Positions 12,901 to 24,900 of a stretch of DNA of 64,000 bases are shown one piece after another. A program made the translations under genes and the position numbers. Position 1 is the first letter of the stretch. Each line of letters starts with the position of its first letter. This stretch comes from Colius striatus (Eukaryota > Chordata > Aves > Coliiformes > Coliidae): assembly GCF_028858725.1 (NCBI RefSeq), contig NC_084763.1, forward strand, positions 22,067,501-22,131,500. Reading direction: 5' to 3'. Under the pieces are notes generated by a model, which worked only from the letters and a program-made list of their open reading frames with translations, was not told the origin of the DNA and did no database searches.

Positions 12901-15900
12901 TTTGGTTTTAAAGCCCTTTTTCATATGGGACATAGCATCTTCCCATGCATGAGCTGTATTGGCACAGGAGCACTGGCAGCATGGTTGCAGCAAGAGAAAC
13001 TTCTAATTGTGGCTGAAACTACAGAAAAATGTAATTTGTGTTTATACAGAAGAAAGTTTTTTGTCAGGATTGACATTGCATCCTTATGGTCTTTAACTCT
13101 TGGTGCTAGGATACTGTGTGATTACAAAATCATGGGGCACATTCAGCTGTGATGCAACATAGGACTCACCAAGGACAGCTTTAGTAGATGGGAAAGCCTG
13201 TTAGATATAGGGGGAATTCTTTGAAGATCATATATAGGAAAGAGAAAAAAAACCCAAACCCTAAACAGGAATTAACAAATCTTAATTTAGATACTCTGTT
13301 TCTTCCATTCTCCTCTCCAATAAATGATTGCTTTAATGAAAAGTAGACTGGGGAGGATAGTGTCTGTAGTTACACAACTCTAATAGCAAAAGGACGATTT
13401 GAATGAGAAGATAGATATAGTAAGAATACAGAGGAAGATTCAAATAGTGAATGAAAGAGAAAAGAAGATATTAACTACTTTTCCCAGAACAGGCAGTTGT
13501 GTATGCACAAATGCATGTGCCCAGGGAATGCACACAAGTCAAGGGAGATACTTTGTCTAATGAGGGCAGTGTTGCAATTTCAGGTTTTTTCTACCAAGGG
13601 GAAAGTGTCAATAGAGTATTTTTTTAGCTTCCTGAAACTACAAAGGTAATGGCTTTTTACAATACCAAGTCAACACAGCATTGTTTTTTTGTGAAAAGCA
13701 GGAGAATAAAGTCAGCTTGGCTGTGGATTTGTTGCAGCAAGGGAGTCAGGAGGAATTTATTTAGCCCACAGCAGCAAAGTTTCTCTGAAGTTTTTCTGAG
13801 CATATAGCAATACCCAGTCTCACGGGGACTGGCTTGGATTGTCTGAGCATATGGTGGAGCCACATCAAAGTCAAGTACATGTTTGATCTATGCCAGCAGT
13901 AGACAGATTATGATCTTTCAGTTGCAGAAGGGTAGGACTGGTGTCTCTTGGCATTTTTTTTGCTACTGGTTTCCCAGATAATGTGGGAGAGGACTGTGTG
14001 GCAGTGAATGACACATAGAAGTCTTTCAGGGCTGACACAGTAGCCATCTTGCACTAATCTTTAGGGCTTTGGGCCCTTCTACAGATTGTAGTAGGCTTTA
14101 ATACTCAGTATACTCATAATACTCTTCATCTGTGACAAGCAGTTGTATTTTATAATCTGATTCATAAAATGACTGAGATTAGATATGGTGACTTACTAGA
14201 CTGAAACTGTTTCTGGTGTTGTAACTGAGTCATATGTGGCTTTGGGGGAGCTCTCTAACTTCTCTATGTCTCAGTATCTCATGCATTGAAGGGGAGCACA
14301 CAGAGTTATCAACATTGCTTAGCAGTGTCCAGAGGACCTCCAGGACCTCTGCAAATTGAAGGACATAGAAAGAAAATTGCACAAAATAACCTTGTTTTGG
14401 TTATTGGGATTTATAGACACGGGTTTATTTTGTAAACCCATATTATAACTCATTGAAGTGTTCCGCCTTTCAGATTTTATTGTGATTTTCATGTTCTTGT
14501 GAAACTGGAGCACAGAATCAACCCAAGCTAAGGCTCCTCTCTCAGAATTTTCCTTCTGCAATCAATATGAGAGAACAGTATATGATCTTTTGGCAGGTGT
14601 TGCCCTCATACGTGCACATACACCCAGATTAAATGTCTGAAGTGTTTGTATATAGGGAACAAGGGGCTTTCCCTTTGCTCAGAAATCTCACAGCCCCTTG
14701 TGCTTTCCTGTGTCTTGCCATGTTTCTGCAGTGTGTCCCAAGGCTGACCTGCAAAGATGTAGCTGCCTACCCCTCACCAGCCAAGCGAAGGGCTTAGCTA
14801 GGACCTCAGTGGCTGGGAGCACATGTGAGCTACCAGGAGATGCTAGGGGATGCCGGATGAATATTAGGTGAGGACAGAGGACAGTGTCTGTAGTGACCAG
14901 CTAGCAAAGAAGCACCAAGACAGTCTCTTGCTCGGTGCCCCCTATTCACCCCCACCCTCATAGAGATGGCAGAGGCCCCAGCGAAATGGGAGTAAAAAGA
15001 TGAGCAAGGTTGTTGTGGATGAGACAAGGGCAGGGAGGGCTCGCTGCCAATTACAGTTCTGGGCAAAACAGACTCCAGTACTCGACTTAGAGAGGAAAGT
15101 AGGAAAGTTTATTCTACAAGAAACAGAACGGAATGAAAGTAAAAAGGGAGTAGGATGATGAGAAAATTACAACTAGCACTTTAAGATCTCCCTCCCCCAT
15201 CCCTCCTTTCTTCCCGGGCCCAGCTCGCTGCTCCCGATATCTCTACCTCCTCCCCCCACAACAGCTCAGGGAGGCAGGGAATGGAGGATGTGGTCAGTCT
15301 CTCACAGATGGGCTCTGCCGCTTCTGTCTTCTCAGATGAGGACGACTCCTGGCATTCTTCCCTTGCTCCGATACAGGATCTCTCCCCCAGGACACAGTCC
15401 TTAACTTCTGTGGTGTGAGTTTTTCCCAGCAGCTACAGCTTCTGCCGATACAGGGTCCCTCACGTGGGACACAGTCCTTAGTGACTATCTCTGGTGTGGG
15501 TTCTTCCCCACAGTTACAGCTTCTGCAGATACAGGGTCTATCCCATGGGACACGGCCTCTTCTGGGCATAGTTTTAATGAACTTCTTTGGTGTGGGTTCT
15601 TCCCCACAGTTACAGCTTCTGTGAATATGGGGTCCCTCACACGGGACACAGCCTCCTCTGGCCATAGTCACTGCCCCTGATGCGGAGTCTTTCACAAGAT
15701 GCAAACAAATCTCAGCTTCACCAGTCCTCTCCGTAGAATGCAGGGGAGTCTCTGCTCCAGCACACCTCCTCCTCTCTTTCCTCACTGACCTTGGAGTCCC
15801 CATGGTTGCTTCTCTCTCTCTTCCAACTCCTTGCACCACCACTAGCTGGAAGAGAAGAAGGGATGGAAGGAAGAAACAGGAAGATGCCTCCTCTTCCAGC

Positions 15901-18900
15901 TTCTTCTTAAAAAGTGATCATGGAGCATCTAATTGGCTCAGTCCTAGCAGTGGGTCTGGCTCAGAGCTGGGGAGAGTTTCAAGCAATTTATTACAGGAGC
16001 CATCTTTACAGCCCTTTCCCTCTTACCAGAAACAGCTTCATGTCAAACTATGACAGTGCCCTTGGTCCTTCATCTGGGTCAATACCAAGATCCAGAGTCC
16101 AGGCAGTGTCCCTGGGTTTCTGCTATTGGCACAGGCTTTTTGAACATGGACTGATTTTCAACATCTTTATTTATTTGTTTATTATGACAGCTTCTGAGCA
16201 TGTGCCAGGTGGTAAAGTACATGTTACTGCTGCCACAGCCTGTAGCCACTTTGGGGATTAAAACTAGAATATTTTGAATTTTTTGTGAGTTTTTCTTGGC
16301 TGACAAAGTTTCAACTGGATTTTTTAATTTCTGCTGAAAATATGGGGAATGAATCCTTCACCAGCTTTACTCTGTTTCTTGAAGACTCTGAATCCCCATT
16401 TTAAGAAAGAAGAAACCAGAAGAGGGAGAGAACTTCAGCCCTGTGTCTTATCTCATAACTCACATAGGAGCTTCATGGGTCACTGCCACATCCATGCAGA
16501 TACCATTGCCTAAGCTGCAGGGCTTCAAATATGTCTTTGGCATATTTACATTAGGTGATTGGTAGGAAAAGATATATTTAGGCCATCAGCTCTGAGATTT
16601 AAGTTCAAAAGTGTATTGAGAGATGCAGGCCATTCACCTGCCTGACCATCTGACCCAGCTTCAGACACAAGCTGTATTCCTGGCTCTACTTGTGTGTCCT
16701 TAAGGCACATTTTGGGTCACAAAGCTTCATAAAATGCATTTTGAAGATGTACACAATGTTTATGCTGAAGCACATCTTTGCAGTTTTAAAAGAGAACTTA
16801 ATACCTACTTCTGCACTGTGAATAAAGGATTTTTACCTATATGGCTCTCAAAAGGCATCTTTGACGAGCTCTTAAACTTTCCTGACTTAAAAAGAGAAAG
16901 TGCCTTAGTCACCTTACAGTAGATGTACAGAATGGTACCGGGTGGCTGCAGCCTGTGGTGCTCTGCTCTTGAATGAATGACAACAAAGCAGATGAAAGTT
17001 TCCGTTTCAGAGGGACAAGCCTACAATTCGTGATCTGACTAAACTGCCCAGCTCGTTTATTATTAATCCTGAGCACTGTCCAAGTGGGAAAAACACCTGT
17101 GATGGGGCATCACATCACAGGACTCTGTCTAGCAGAGTCCTGCCCATCACAAGCTGGGCAGGCCACCAGCACTGCTGTCTGGGTGACAAGACTTTGGATA
17201 ACAGCTTGGCTTCCTGTCAGGGCTTGCCGGGTTAATGTGGTCACAAATAGGAAGGGAAACACGTTAAGTGTCTTCTTCCTTTCTTGTCCTTTCCTCCTGA
17301 TAGTTGGCCTAAAGACAGTGATGTTAGAATAAAAAGTCACTTCCATTAAATTCTATAAATATTACTCAAGAGTAGGACAGCACTTCTCTGGTTCCTCCAT
17401 TGCAGCTGTGGGGATTCATAGGGCTGAAGGGCTCTAGTATCAATCAGAGACCTCATATGAACCCCTCTCCAGGGGACTCAGCCTGGGGGAAGGCTTCTCT
17501 CTGTCTCTGTGCTGGACTGTTTCAGATAGTGTTCCCAAATTTCAGCTACAGTCAGAAGGTAGGAGTCTGCAAGAACAAAATTAAACGTAGCAGTAGTTTA
17601 TCTAAGATAGGTTACTTTCTGAAGCAACTCTTGCCCATGCATTTATATAGTCACTTTCTTGAACTGAATTAACATATAGTCTGGACCAAAAAACCAATTT
17701 GAGTTTGCAAATCCTGAATACTTTCTGTGTTAAAACTGACTATTATGATTTGTGTGTTCTCTGAAAAATAACTGCCACTCCTGGAGGAGTTTTTTATTTT
17801 GTCTTTCTTCTCATATTGACTATATTCTTAGATATTGAAGCTGTCAAAACAGCAGTTTCCATACTAGATATGTAAACACATGCTCTATATAGGCAGGGTC
17901 TTCAAATTTCAGAGAAATATGACAGTTCTATTCTTGGTCTGAGATTTTTTCCGCTGATGGGGACTGGAGTATTCTGAAGCTGTGTTTAGCAAACAAAGCT
18001 AACCTGGAGCCTAAAAATATACATTGCATTTGCAGGGAGCCAGTAGTCCTGCCAAGACAACCCTTTTGTGATATCAACCAAGACAATATTTTAACGGTTG
18101 TACATCTTGGACATATTGCAGTTACAAAATCCTTATCAATGAAAGGCAGTGCTTCTCAGGTCAAATTATAGCAGTCATACCTGTAGTCGCTCTGGGACTC
18201 ACTCATTTTTTTTTTGCTCCCTCTGCTGTCCTATCACCTGTCATACCTGAGTGTGGAAGGTCCTTACATCCAGGACCAGCCTTTTCCTAAATATTTGCTT
18301 TACAAATACACCTTCCAGAACACAGCCATGATTCATGATGGTGCCTCTGGAATATTAACAACTACCTGCACCAGTGACTAAGCCACATTAGGCCAGATTT
18401 AATATTCTTTTTTTCTTGAATGATAATAATCCTATTGACATTTATCTAGATCATGGAATAAGGTAATACTAAGAGAAAGTGATGGCATTGAAATGTGGCC
18501 TAAAATAAAACGATAATCACATTTTATACCCTATTATCATAGAATCATAGAATGGTAGGGTTGGAAGGGACCTCCAGAGATCATCTAGTCCAACCCCTCC
18601 TGCAGAAGCAGGTTCACCTAGATCAGGTCGCATAGGAACATGTACAGGAGGGTCCTGAAGACCTCCAAGGAAGGAGCCTCCACAACCCCTCTGGGCAGCC
18701 TGTTCCACTGCTCCATCACCCTCACAGTGAAATAGTTTTTTCTTAAGTGAAATAGTTTTTTCTTATATTTAAGTGGAACTTTTTGTGTTCCAGCTTCATC
18801 CCATATTAAACTATAAGGTGTCCATAGCTTTAATAATATGCAATTTAATTCCAATGCAGTGTGTTCACATAGCATCCTAAAATTAAGACAACCGCCAAAG

Positions 18901-21900
18901 TATTTGTGGTAAAAATTGAAGACGTTAGGTACAGCTGTGTAAGAGTGACTGAATTCAGGATGAGCCATACAGAATTGAATTCTACATAACTGTGCATTTT
19001 ATTGCTTGTGAGAACTGGAGACAGGCAAAATTGAGCCTTTGCTGTTTTTCAAAGGGCATTGGCATTTTCAGTATATATTTAAACTTTTAAATGAAACAAT
19101 ATATCTCTATTTTTTTATCGTAAATCTTCTGCCTTTGTCTTAAAAGGAAATTTTTGGCTGAATTTCAAACTTGCTTGGCAAACTTGAAAATCCTTCATTA
19201 TGGATCCTTTCAGACTTCAATTGAATCATCTCTTGAAAGAATCATTTGCAATAGAAAAATCATTTTGATAGAAAAGAAAAAATCTAGATAATGTAACCTA
19301 CCCTTGAATGCTGCTGAATCACATTCCTCTGGACAGCTCTTTTCTGTGCATCAGGACAGTGAAAATGCTGCCCCCATTAATGTGGGGTGATGGAACTGAT
19401 GCAGTGCGTTTCCTGAGACATTTGAAAATCTAGAAGTACCTCTGTCCCTTGGAAAGCTTGCTTTACCTTGAGATGTGACTAATATCAAGCCTGAGATTGA
19501 TTTGCACACAAATCTAGGAATGTTGTTGGGTTTGTCTTCCTAGAAACTCAATTTAGAGATTTTTCTGTTAATACCAGATACTTCACCATAGGCTTTTCTT
19601 CCTACTGTATTTGGCTCCCTGCCACTCTTCAGTTCACAGACATCCATTCCATCTGCCATTACTCACAGAAAGGAATCAACAGATATAAATAAATATTTGC
19701 TGTCCTTGGCAAAACCTTGAGAAGGCTCCCACCCCTATTAGAGATGCATTTCCCAAAGAGTAAATAGGTTAAAAAAAATCCTACATTATAAGTGCATCAT
19801 CTGCGCATCCTTTCTCTGTGAATCTTTGGTCACAGCTTCTTATATTGTTGATGGAAGTTCACTTCTTAGAAAAGGTTAAATACATTGTCCAAAAGAGGTC
19901 CTGCCTTACCAGTCAGTTGGTGACAAAGCTGTTAGCTAAACCTGGATTGTGGAGTATTTATTCTTCAGAAATAAGGCAATCTGATTTCAGTCACAGGGGA
20001 AATATTAGCAAATGTGCTGTGGAACAGCTTCCCATTGTGTTACCACACAAGTGCTTGTAGCAATTTGGTCCACAGAGAAGGTTGGTGGTCAACAGCATGG
20101 AGTAGCACTCAGGCTGTAACAGAAATCAGAAGATGCTATTTCTGATGCACTTTTGGAAAAAAGGGGAGAGGAAGAAAGAAATATTTGAATCTATTTTCTA
20201 ATGCTGCCTATCTGAAATTTTCCAAAATCAGCCTGTGTCATCGCCATTAAGACACACTAAGAGCTTAAAACTCTGCATAGCTTTCAGCACAAGAAGGAAC
20301 TTATAGACTTAAGGAAACAGTAATTTTCTTAAATCACTGCTAGGATTACACTGCACACGGGATGTAGGAAAATCCTGTGGAGTGGGCACTCCTCTTGTTC
20401 TGTAAGAAATATTTGTGGTGTTCAAGACAACAGATGAGTGTTTATATTGAACAGATCTCCCTTGTTTGGAACAGAAGAAACAGGTCAGCCACAGAGCATG
20501 CCGCCTCCTTGGTCCTCCTCCACCGCCGATGTTTCCACCACCGCTCTTCAGGCACAGCTGGAGCACTGTAAGTGTTGCCCGGGAGCCTTTCTTTTCTTTT
20601 TACTTGACTTTTTGTGTGTGACAAAGATTGAAGCACCTTCTCAAGCGCTGCTTCATGGTGTTCCTCGGCAAGCTTGTTTATATTGATGTGACACTGTTAG
20701 GACAAACATTCAACATCCCAGACTGGGGCTTGAAGTGACTCTCAAATAGATCTAGGAATGAAACAAGGCTGCATTTGCTCAGGCAGTTAGTTCATTTAGC
20801 TTAAAATGTTCTCCTTACTCTGTTTTGGGGACTTTCTTAGAGTAAGGCAATCCTGAGCAAAAGCAAATGGCAATGCTATAAGCCAAGTAAGGACAGTAAG
20901 GAGTATTTTCTGTCCTGCACAAGGATTTCAGGGTGTACATTACATATGTGTCCTGTTCTGCATCACATTTGCCTTACCCTGTAGGTGAAATGAAAATCCC
21001 CAAATCTTCCTATGGACTCTGTTCTCACCATCTTATTTTTCAGAAGGAAAGATGTGTTTGAATTTCTGATATGGAGTTTTCATTCACTTAACTATGCACA
21101 TACTTAATCTATATGGTATGTGTTCATACACATTAACATATGCAACATACAGGATACAATGGGCATATGATAGAGCAGTTTGCCCAGTTACTCTCATTGA
21201 CAGGATCTGTTAACTCCAGTATGTTTTCCACCCCAATGTTAAGAATTTTACTACCTATTCAGTAGTTCCTATTTCTTAATTCTACTATTCATTTACCGTA
21301 TACAATCACTGCAATTATTGCCAGAGTTATGTAAATAATGATTAGTAAGATGGCTGGCAATAAATAACACAAGAAAAAATACAGTATAAAATCCTACATT
21401 GTCTTTAGAGAAAATAAGGTTGAGCTCAGGATGTTACTTGCCCCAAACCAAAATCTAGTTGCCTCCCCCTTCCCCATTCCCTCCTTTCCCTGTGCCTTGA
21501 TTCCCATAGAAAGGAGACCCGGGGACAAGATCTCCTTTGGGATGTGGTGTATTCCTTCAGTGAGGTTCCTGGAATTCCCCCAGGCAGCCCAGAGAGTAAC
21601 TGGAGCACAAAATCACCCTATCACACTATCTCTCCCATAAAAACACAAAATCAAACTAAGTAGATACTAGGAGGGTAGGAGCCACATGAATTCACTACAA
21701 GCAGCTTGTGGTTTGGAGTCTGTAGTTAGAGCTTTTCTGGAAAATAACTTTTCACTTGGAAGATGAAGATCAGTTATATTAAGCCACTGTTTCTGGCTCT
21801 GTTTGTCTGTTTCCAGGGGAGATCACTTTTGTCACAGGACATGAAGAAGCCAGTTTACTCGTGCAAGCCTAATTTTGAAGTAAAAAATTAGACATTCATT

Positions 21901-24900
21901 GATCATTAAAAGCATTGATTCTGTTCTGCAGTGAATGAATGCCCATGGGTTAGTATCTTCTGGAGAGAAGATCATGCTGGCTACACCCTTGCTGAGTGTA
22001 ATCTCTATTATTAAAGCAAAGGCACTATTTTTGGAGAGGAGCTGCTACTTGTAAATCGGGACAGAGAGAGCAGGGTCAGGGCTAAGAATAGGCCGGGGTC
22101 CCAGGCTGGCTCACAGGAGTATGTGGCAGCGATGTGCCTCTGGGGGAGGAGGAGGAGGAAGTATGGGGCAGGACACTATGCTGAAGTGCTAATGTTTGAG
22201 CATCCATGAAGATAGCCTTGTGACAAACCCTAGGCTTCTTCCTAAGGAAGCAAATCAACTCTCTTGAAGCTGTAATATTTGGTAGCAAGCTTTTTATGTA
22301 TTTCCCTGTCAGGCTACATATGGCTGCGTGTTCACTCTTTTGTTTTATGTTATGTAGAAGCTGTTTGCCCAGGATATGGAAGAGTTGTGTCAGGAGCTCT
22401 GGATAATACAGGCTTCCTCTCTGCCCAAACCACATTGCCCTGCAGGGCCTCCTGGCCCCCAGGTGAGTGATACATTTGCAATTAAATCATAACTTTATCT
22501 CACTTGCTCCAAGGTCCTTACAAAGCTGTAAAACACCTGCAAATGTTTTTTACCACTTAATAAGTATACCAAGTGCTGGCTTAATTTTGACGTGACTATA
22601 CATAAATCATGCAGGCTTTTTACCCTATGTTCTCATGCCTGCATTGCACACTCTTCATTTTTGTGGAGTTTTCAGTGGATAGCACCCATCAAAAATCCTG
22701 AAGGTGCCACTCCTTTCAGAGGGTTATATTTTTTTCTTTCTTTTAGACTCTCTTGTCCTTTATGTGAGGGAAAGAGACCCTGAAGTGGATGCACAAGAAG
22801 TGCAATGAACTTGAATGTTAGTGGAGAAGGAAAACACCCACAGTAAACATCAGAGACAAGGAGGGGCTTCAGGAGGGCAGGGGTATGACATTCAAGAGGT
22901 GTAGGGTCTCCTAGTTGCAACATCTCTGCCTCAGGTTTGATGGGTAGCTTTGTGCCAGTCTTTTTGACCTCCTGTACATTCAGAAATCTTCTGAGGAAAT
23001 GGTCTACTTCTTGAGGAAGGCTTTAGTGAACGTCTCTGTAGTGTGGAGATCACCTGTCTGCCTTTCCATTCCAGTCTGTTCATTCTAAAGAAAAGCAAAA
23101 GGTTCTGTGGAGAGATATTTGCACTTTCACTTGGGGCACAGTCAGTCTTAACCCATGTGCTGAGCCTGGTGCTTTGGTACAGTGACTTTCCTTGAGGTCT
23201 CTGGGTGCCAGTTTTATTACAGTACAGCTAATAGCAGACATGGCACAGGACTTTTGCTGTAGCAAAGTCTTGACTGAGGCTTTGGCAGCCAGAGAAGTTA
23301 ACAAGCACCCAAACACTATTTCAAATCTATGGGCAGTACATCACAGTAAAGATTCAGTTATGTGGCAAAAAGTTTAGCTTTAATTATATAGAAATTAGTA
23401 CTTCAGAAGGCATTTGTAAACATGAAAGCCACAAAGTCTTGTTTTACGAACTTTGACTTTATTGTTCTGCCATTTTGTCTTTGCTGAGATGCAGGATGAG
23501 GCAGATTCACTTACCATGTGAATAGTGAAGTGCAGAGAGAAGTGATGGGAAATGTTTGTTTTGTCCTGTATAGAGAAAAGTTTTCTCTGCATTATACAGT
23601 GAAGTTGGCCATGGTACTGGGTTGCAATACATGTGAAAAAATCAGTTGTTATTCAGTCTTCTCTTAATACTCTCTCTGCCTAAATTGGAACAACAGTAAT
23701 ATTAATTCTATTGTACTACAATATGTCCATTGCTATAAATAGTATTAATCTTGCAACCAAATGGTCTATGATCCCTCCAAGAACATTTTAAAATAGAGTA
23801 GACTGGCAGATTTTATCACAACAGCAGACAGCAGGGTAGGTATAACATAACTTCAGAATTATTTAATTGTGAATTATGGGACTGTGTCTTTTAATGGGAC
23901 AATGTTAGAGCCACAAGTCGTCTGGGCAATATTTTTATGGCAATGTTGACCTGACAAGAAATGGTACCATTATAAAAAAAATACCTAAGAAATACTTTTG
24001 AATTCATTTCTGCTGTGTCTCACATGGCTTTCAAAGGAATTGCAAAAGCTCATACTATCGACTCGGAGCTGAATTTTAACACTGCCTCATAAGAAGGAGA
24101 ATTAGATTTGTAATGATATAACTCAGCGTATAAGTCCTCCCATGGGTAACCTGAGGTAAAATGAAAGAGGTAGGATCAAATTTGGCTCTGACTCTAATAG
24201 AGTGCATTCTGAATTACAATATTGCAAACCTGAAATTACTGATGAAAAGAGTTGGAGTAATCTGCATTTAAGGGTACAGTTTGTTCATATTCATGTACAG
24301 TTAACATCACGTTTCAGATGACATAAGACAGGCAGGATCCAAACATGGAGTGAATGATTTGCATGGTGAATCTAATCCTCCTCTGATTCAGGCTCATGCG
24401 TTTTTTTCCCCTTAGTCACTCAGAAATAAAAAGTGTTCTGTGTACTGAAGCATTCTAGAAACAAAACTTGGTTTCTGATTTTTTTATTATTATTATTATG
24501 ACGGGGTACAAGGTTTTCCTGGATTAAGTCTGCTGAAAGGAGAATTGAGAGAGTTATCTTCAGGATTCAGAAGGGGTGGCAATCCTCCACGTCCATATCA
24601 CACTGTGGAGCTTGTCCCACATGTTTTATGTCACTTCTCTTATCACCCCTTTGGCTGACCTCCTTTGCCATCTGACATGCCATCTCTGTGTACTCATTGT
24701 CACTAATTCTTCAGGACCCCGTTAACATCTCATCTTTCCTTTGCCCCAGGCCATTTTTCTTGCTGAATTTCTTCATCTAGAAGATGCCCCTGCATTTCTC
24801 ATGTCAATCCAACTTTCCAGCCAGACACTCAGCAGCAGCACAAACCTGGTGTTTAGAGGCCACCTTTAAATACCACAGCCAACACACCAACCTTGTGTGT

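Larger units (their letters stand above)
6936..20454 (+). other. COLQ: COLQ intron 1 (13.5 kb)
   Basis: This GT-AG intron contains an LTR-like element (about 15060-16060) and a reverse CR1 (about 18537-18805), both listed separately. It also has a short CT run at about 7889-7903 and a small local duplication at about 7919-7963. No other coding exon was recognised. The 161-codon minus-strand frame at 10571-11056 has no recognisable similarity. Confidence 0.8.

Noticed and set aside
15294-15842. 182-codon minus-strand frame with repeated Cys-rich units
   Set aside because: The protein repeat simply reflects the 81-96 bp tandem repeat inside an LTR-like element.
22371-22372. Alternative exon 3 acceptor (gcccag|gatatg)
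   Set aside because: In frame and possible, but it drops KLFAQ and makes the linker shorter than the family. The upstream TAG acceptor has the better pyrimidine tract.
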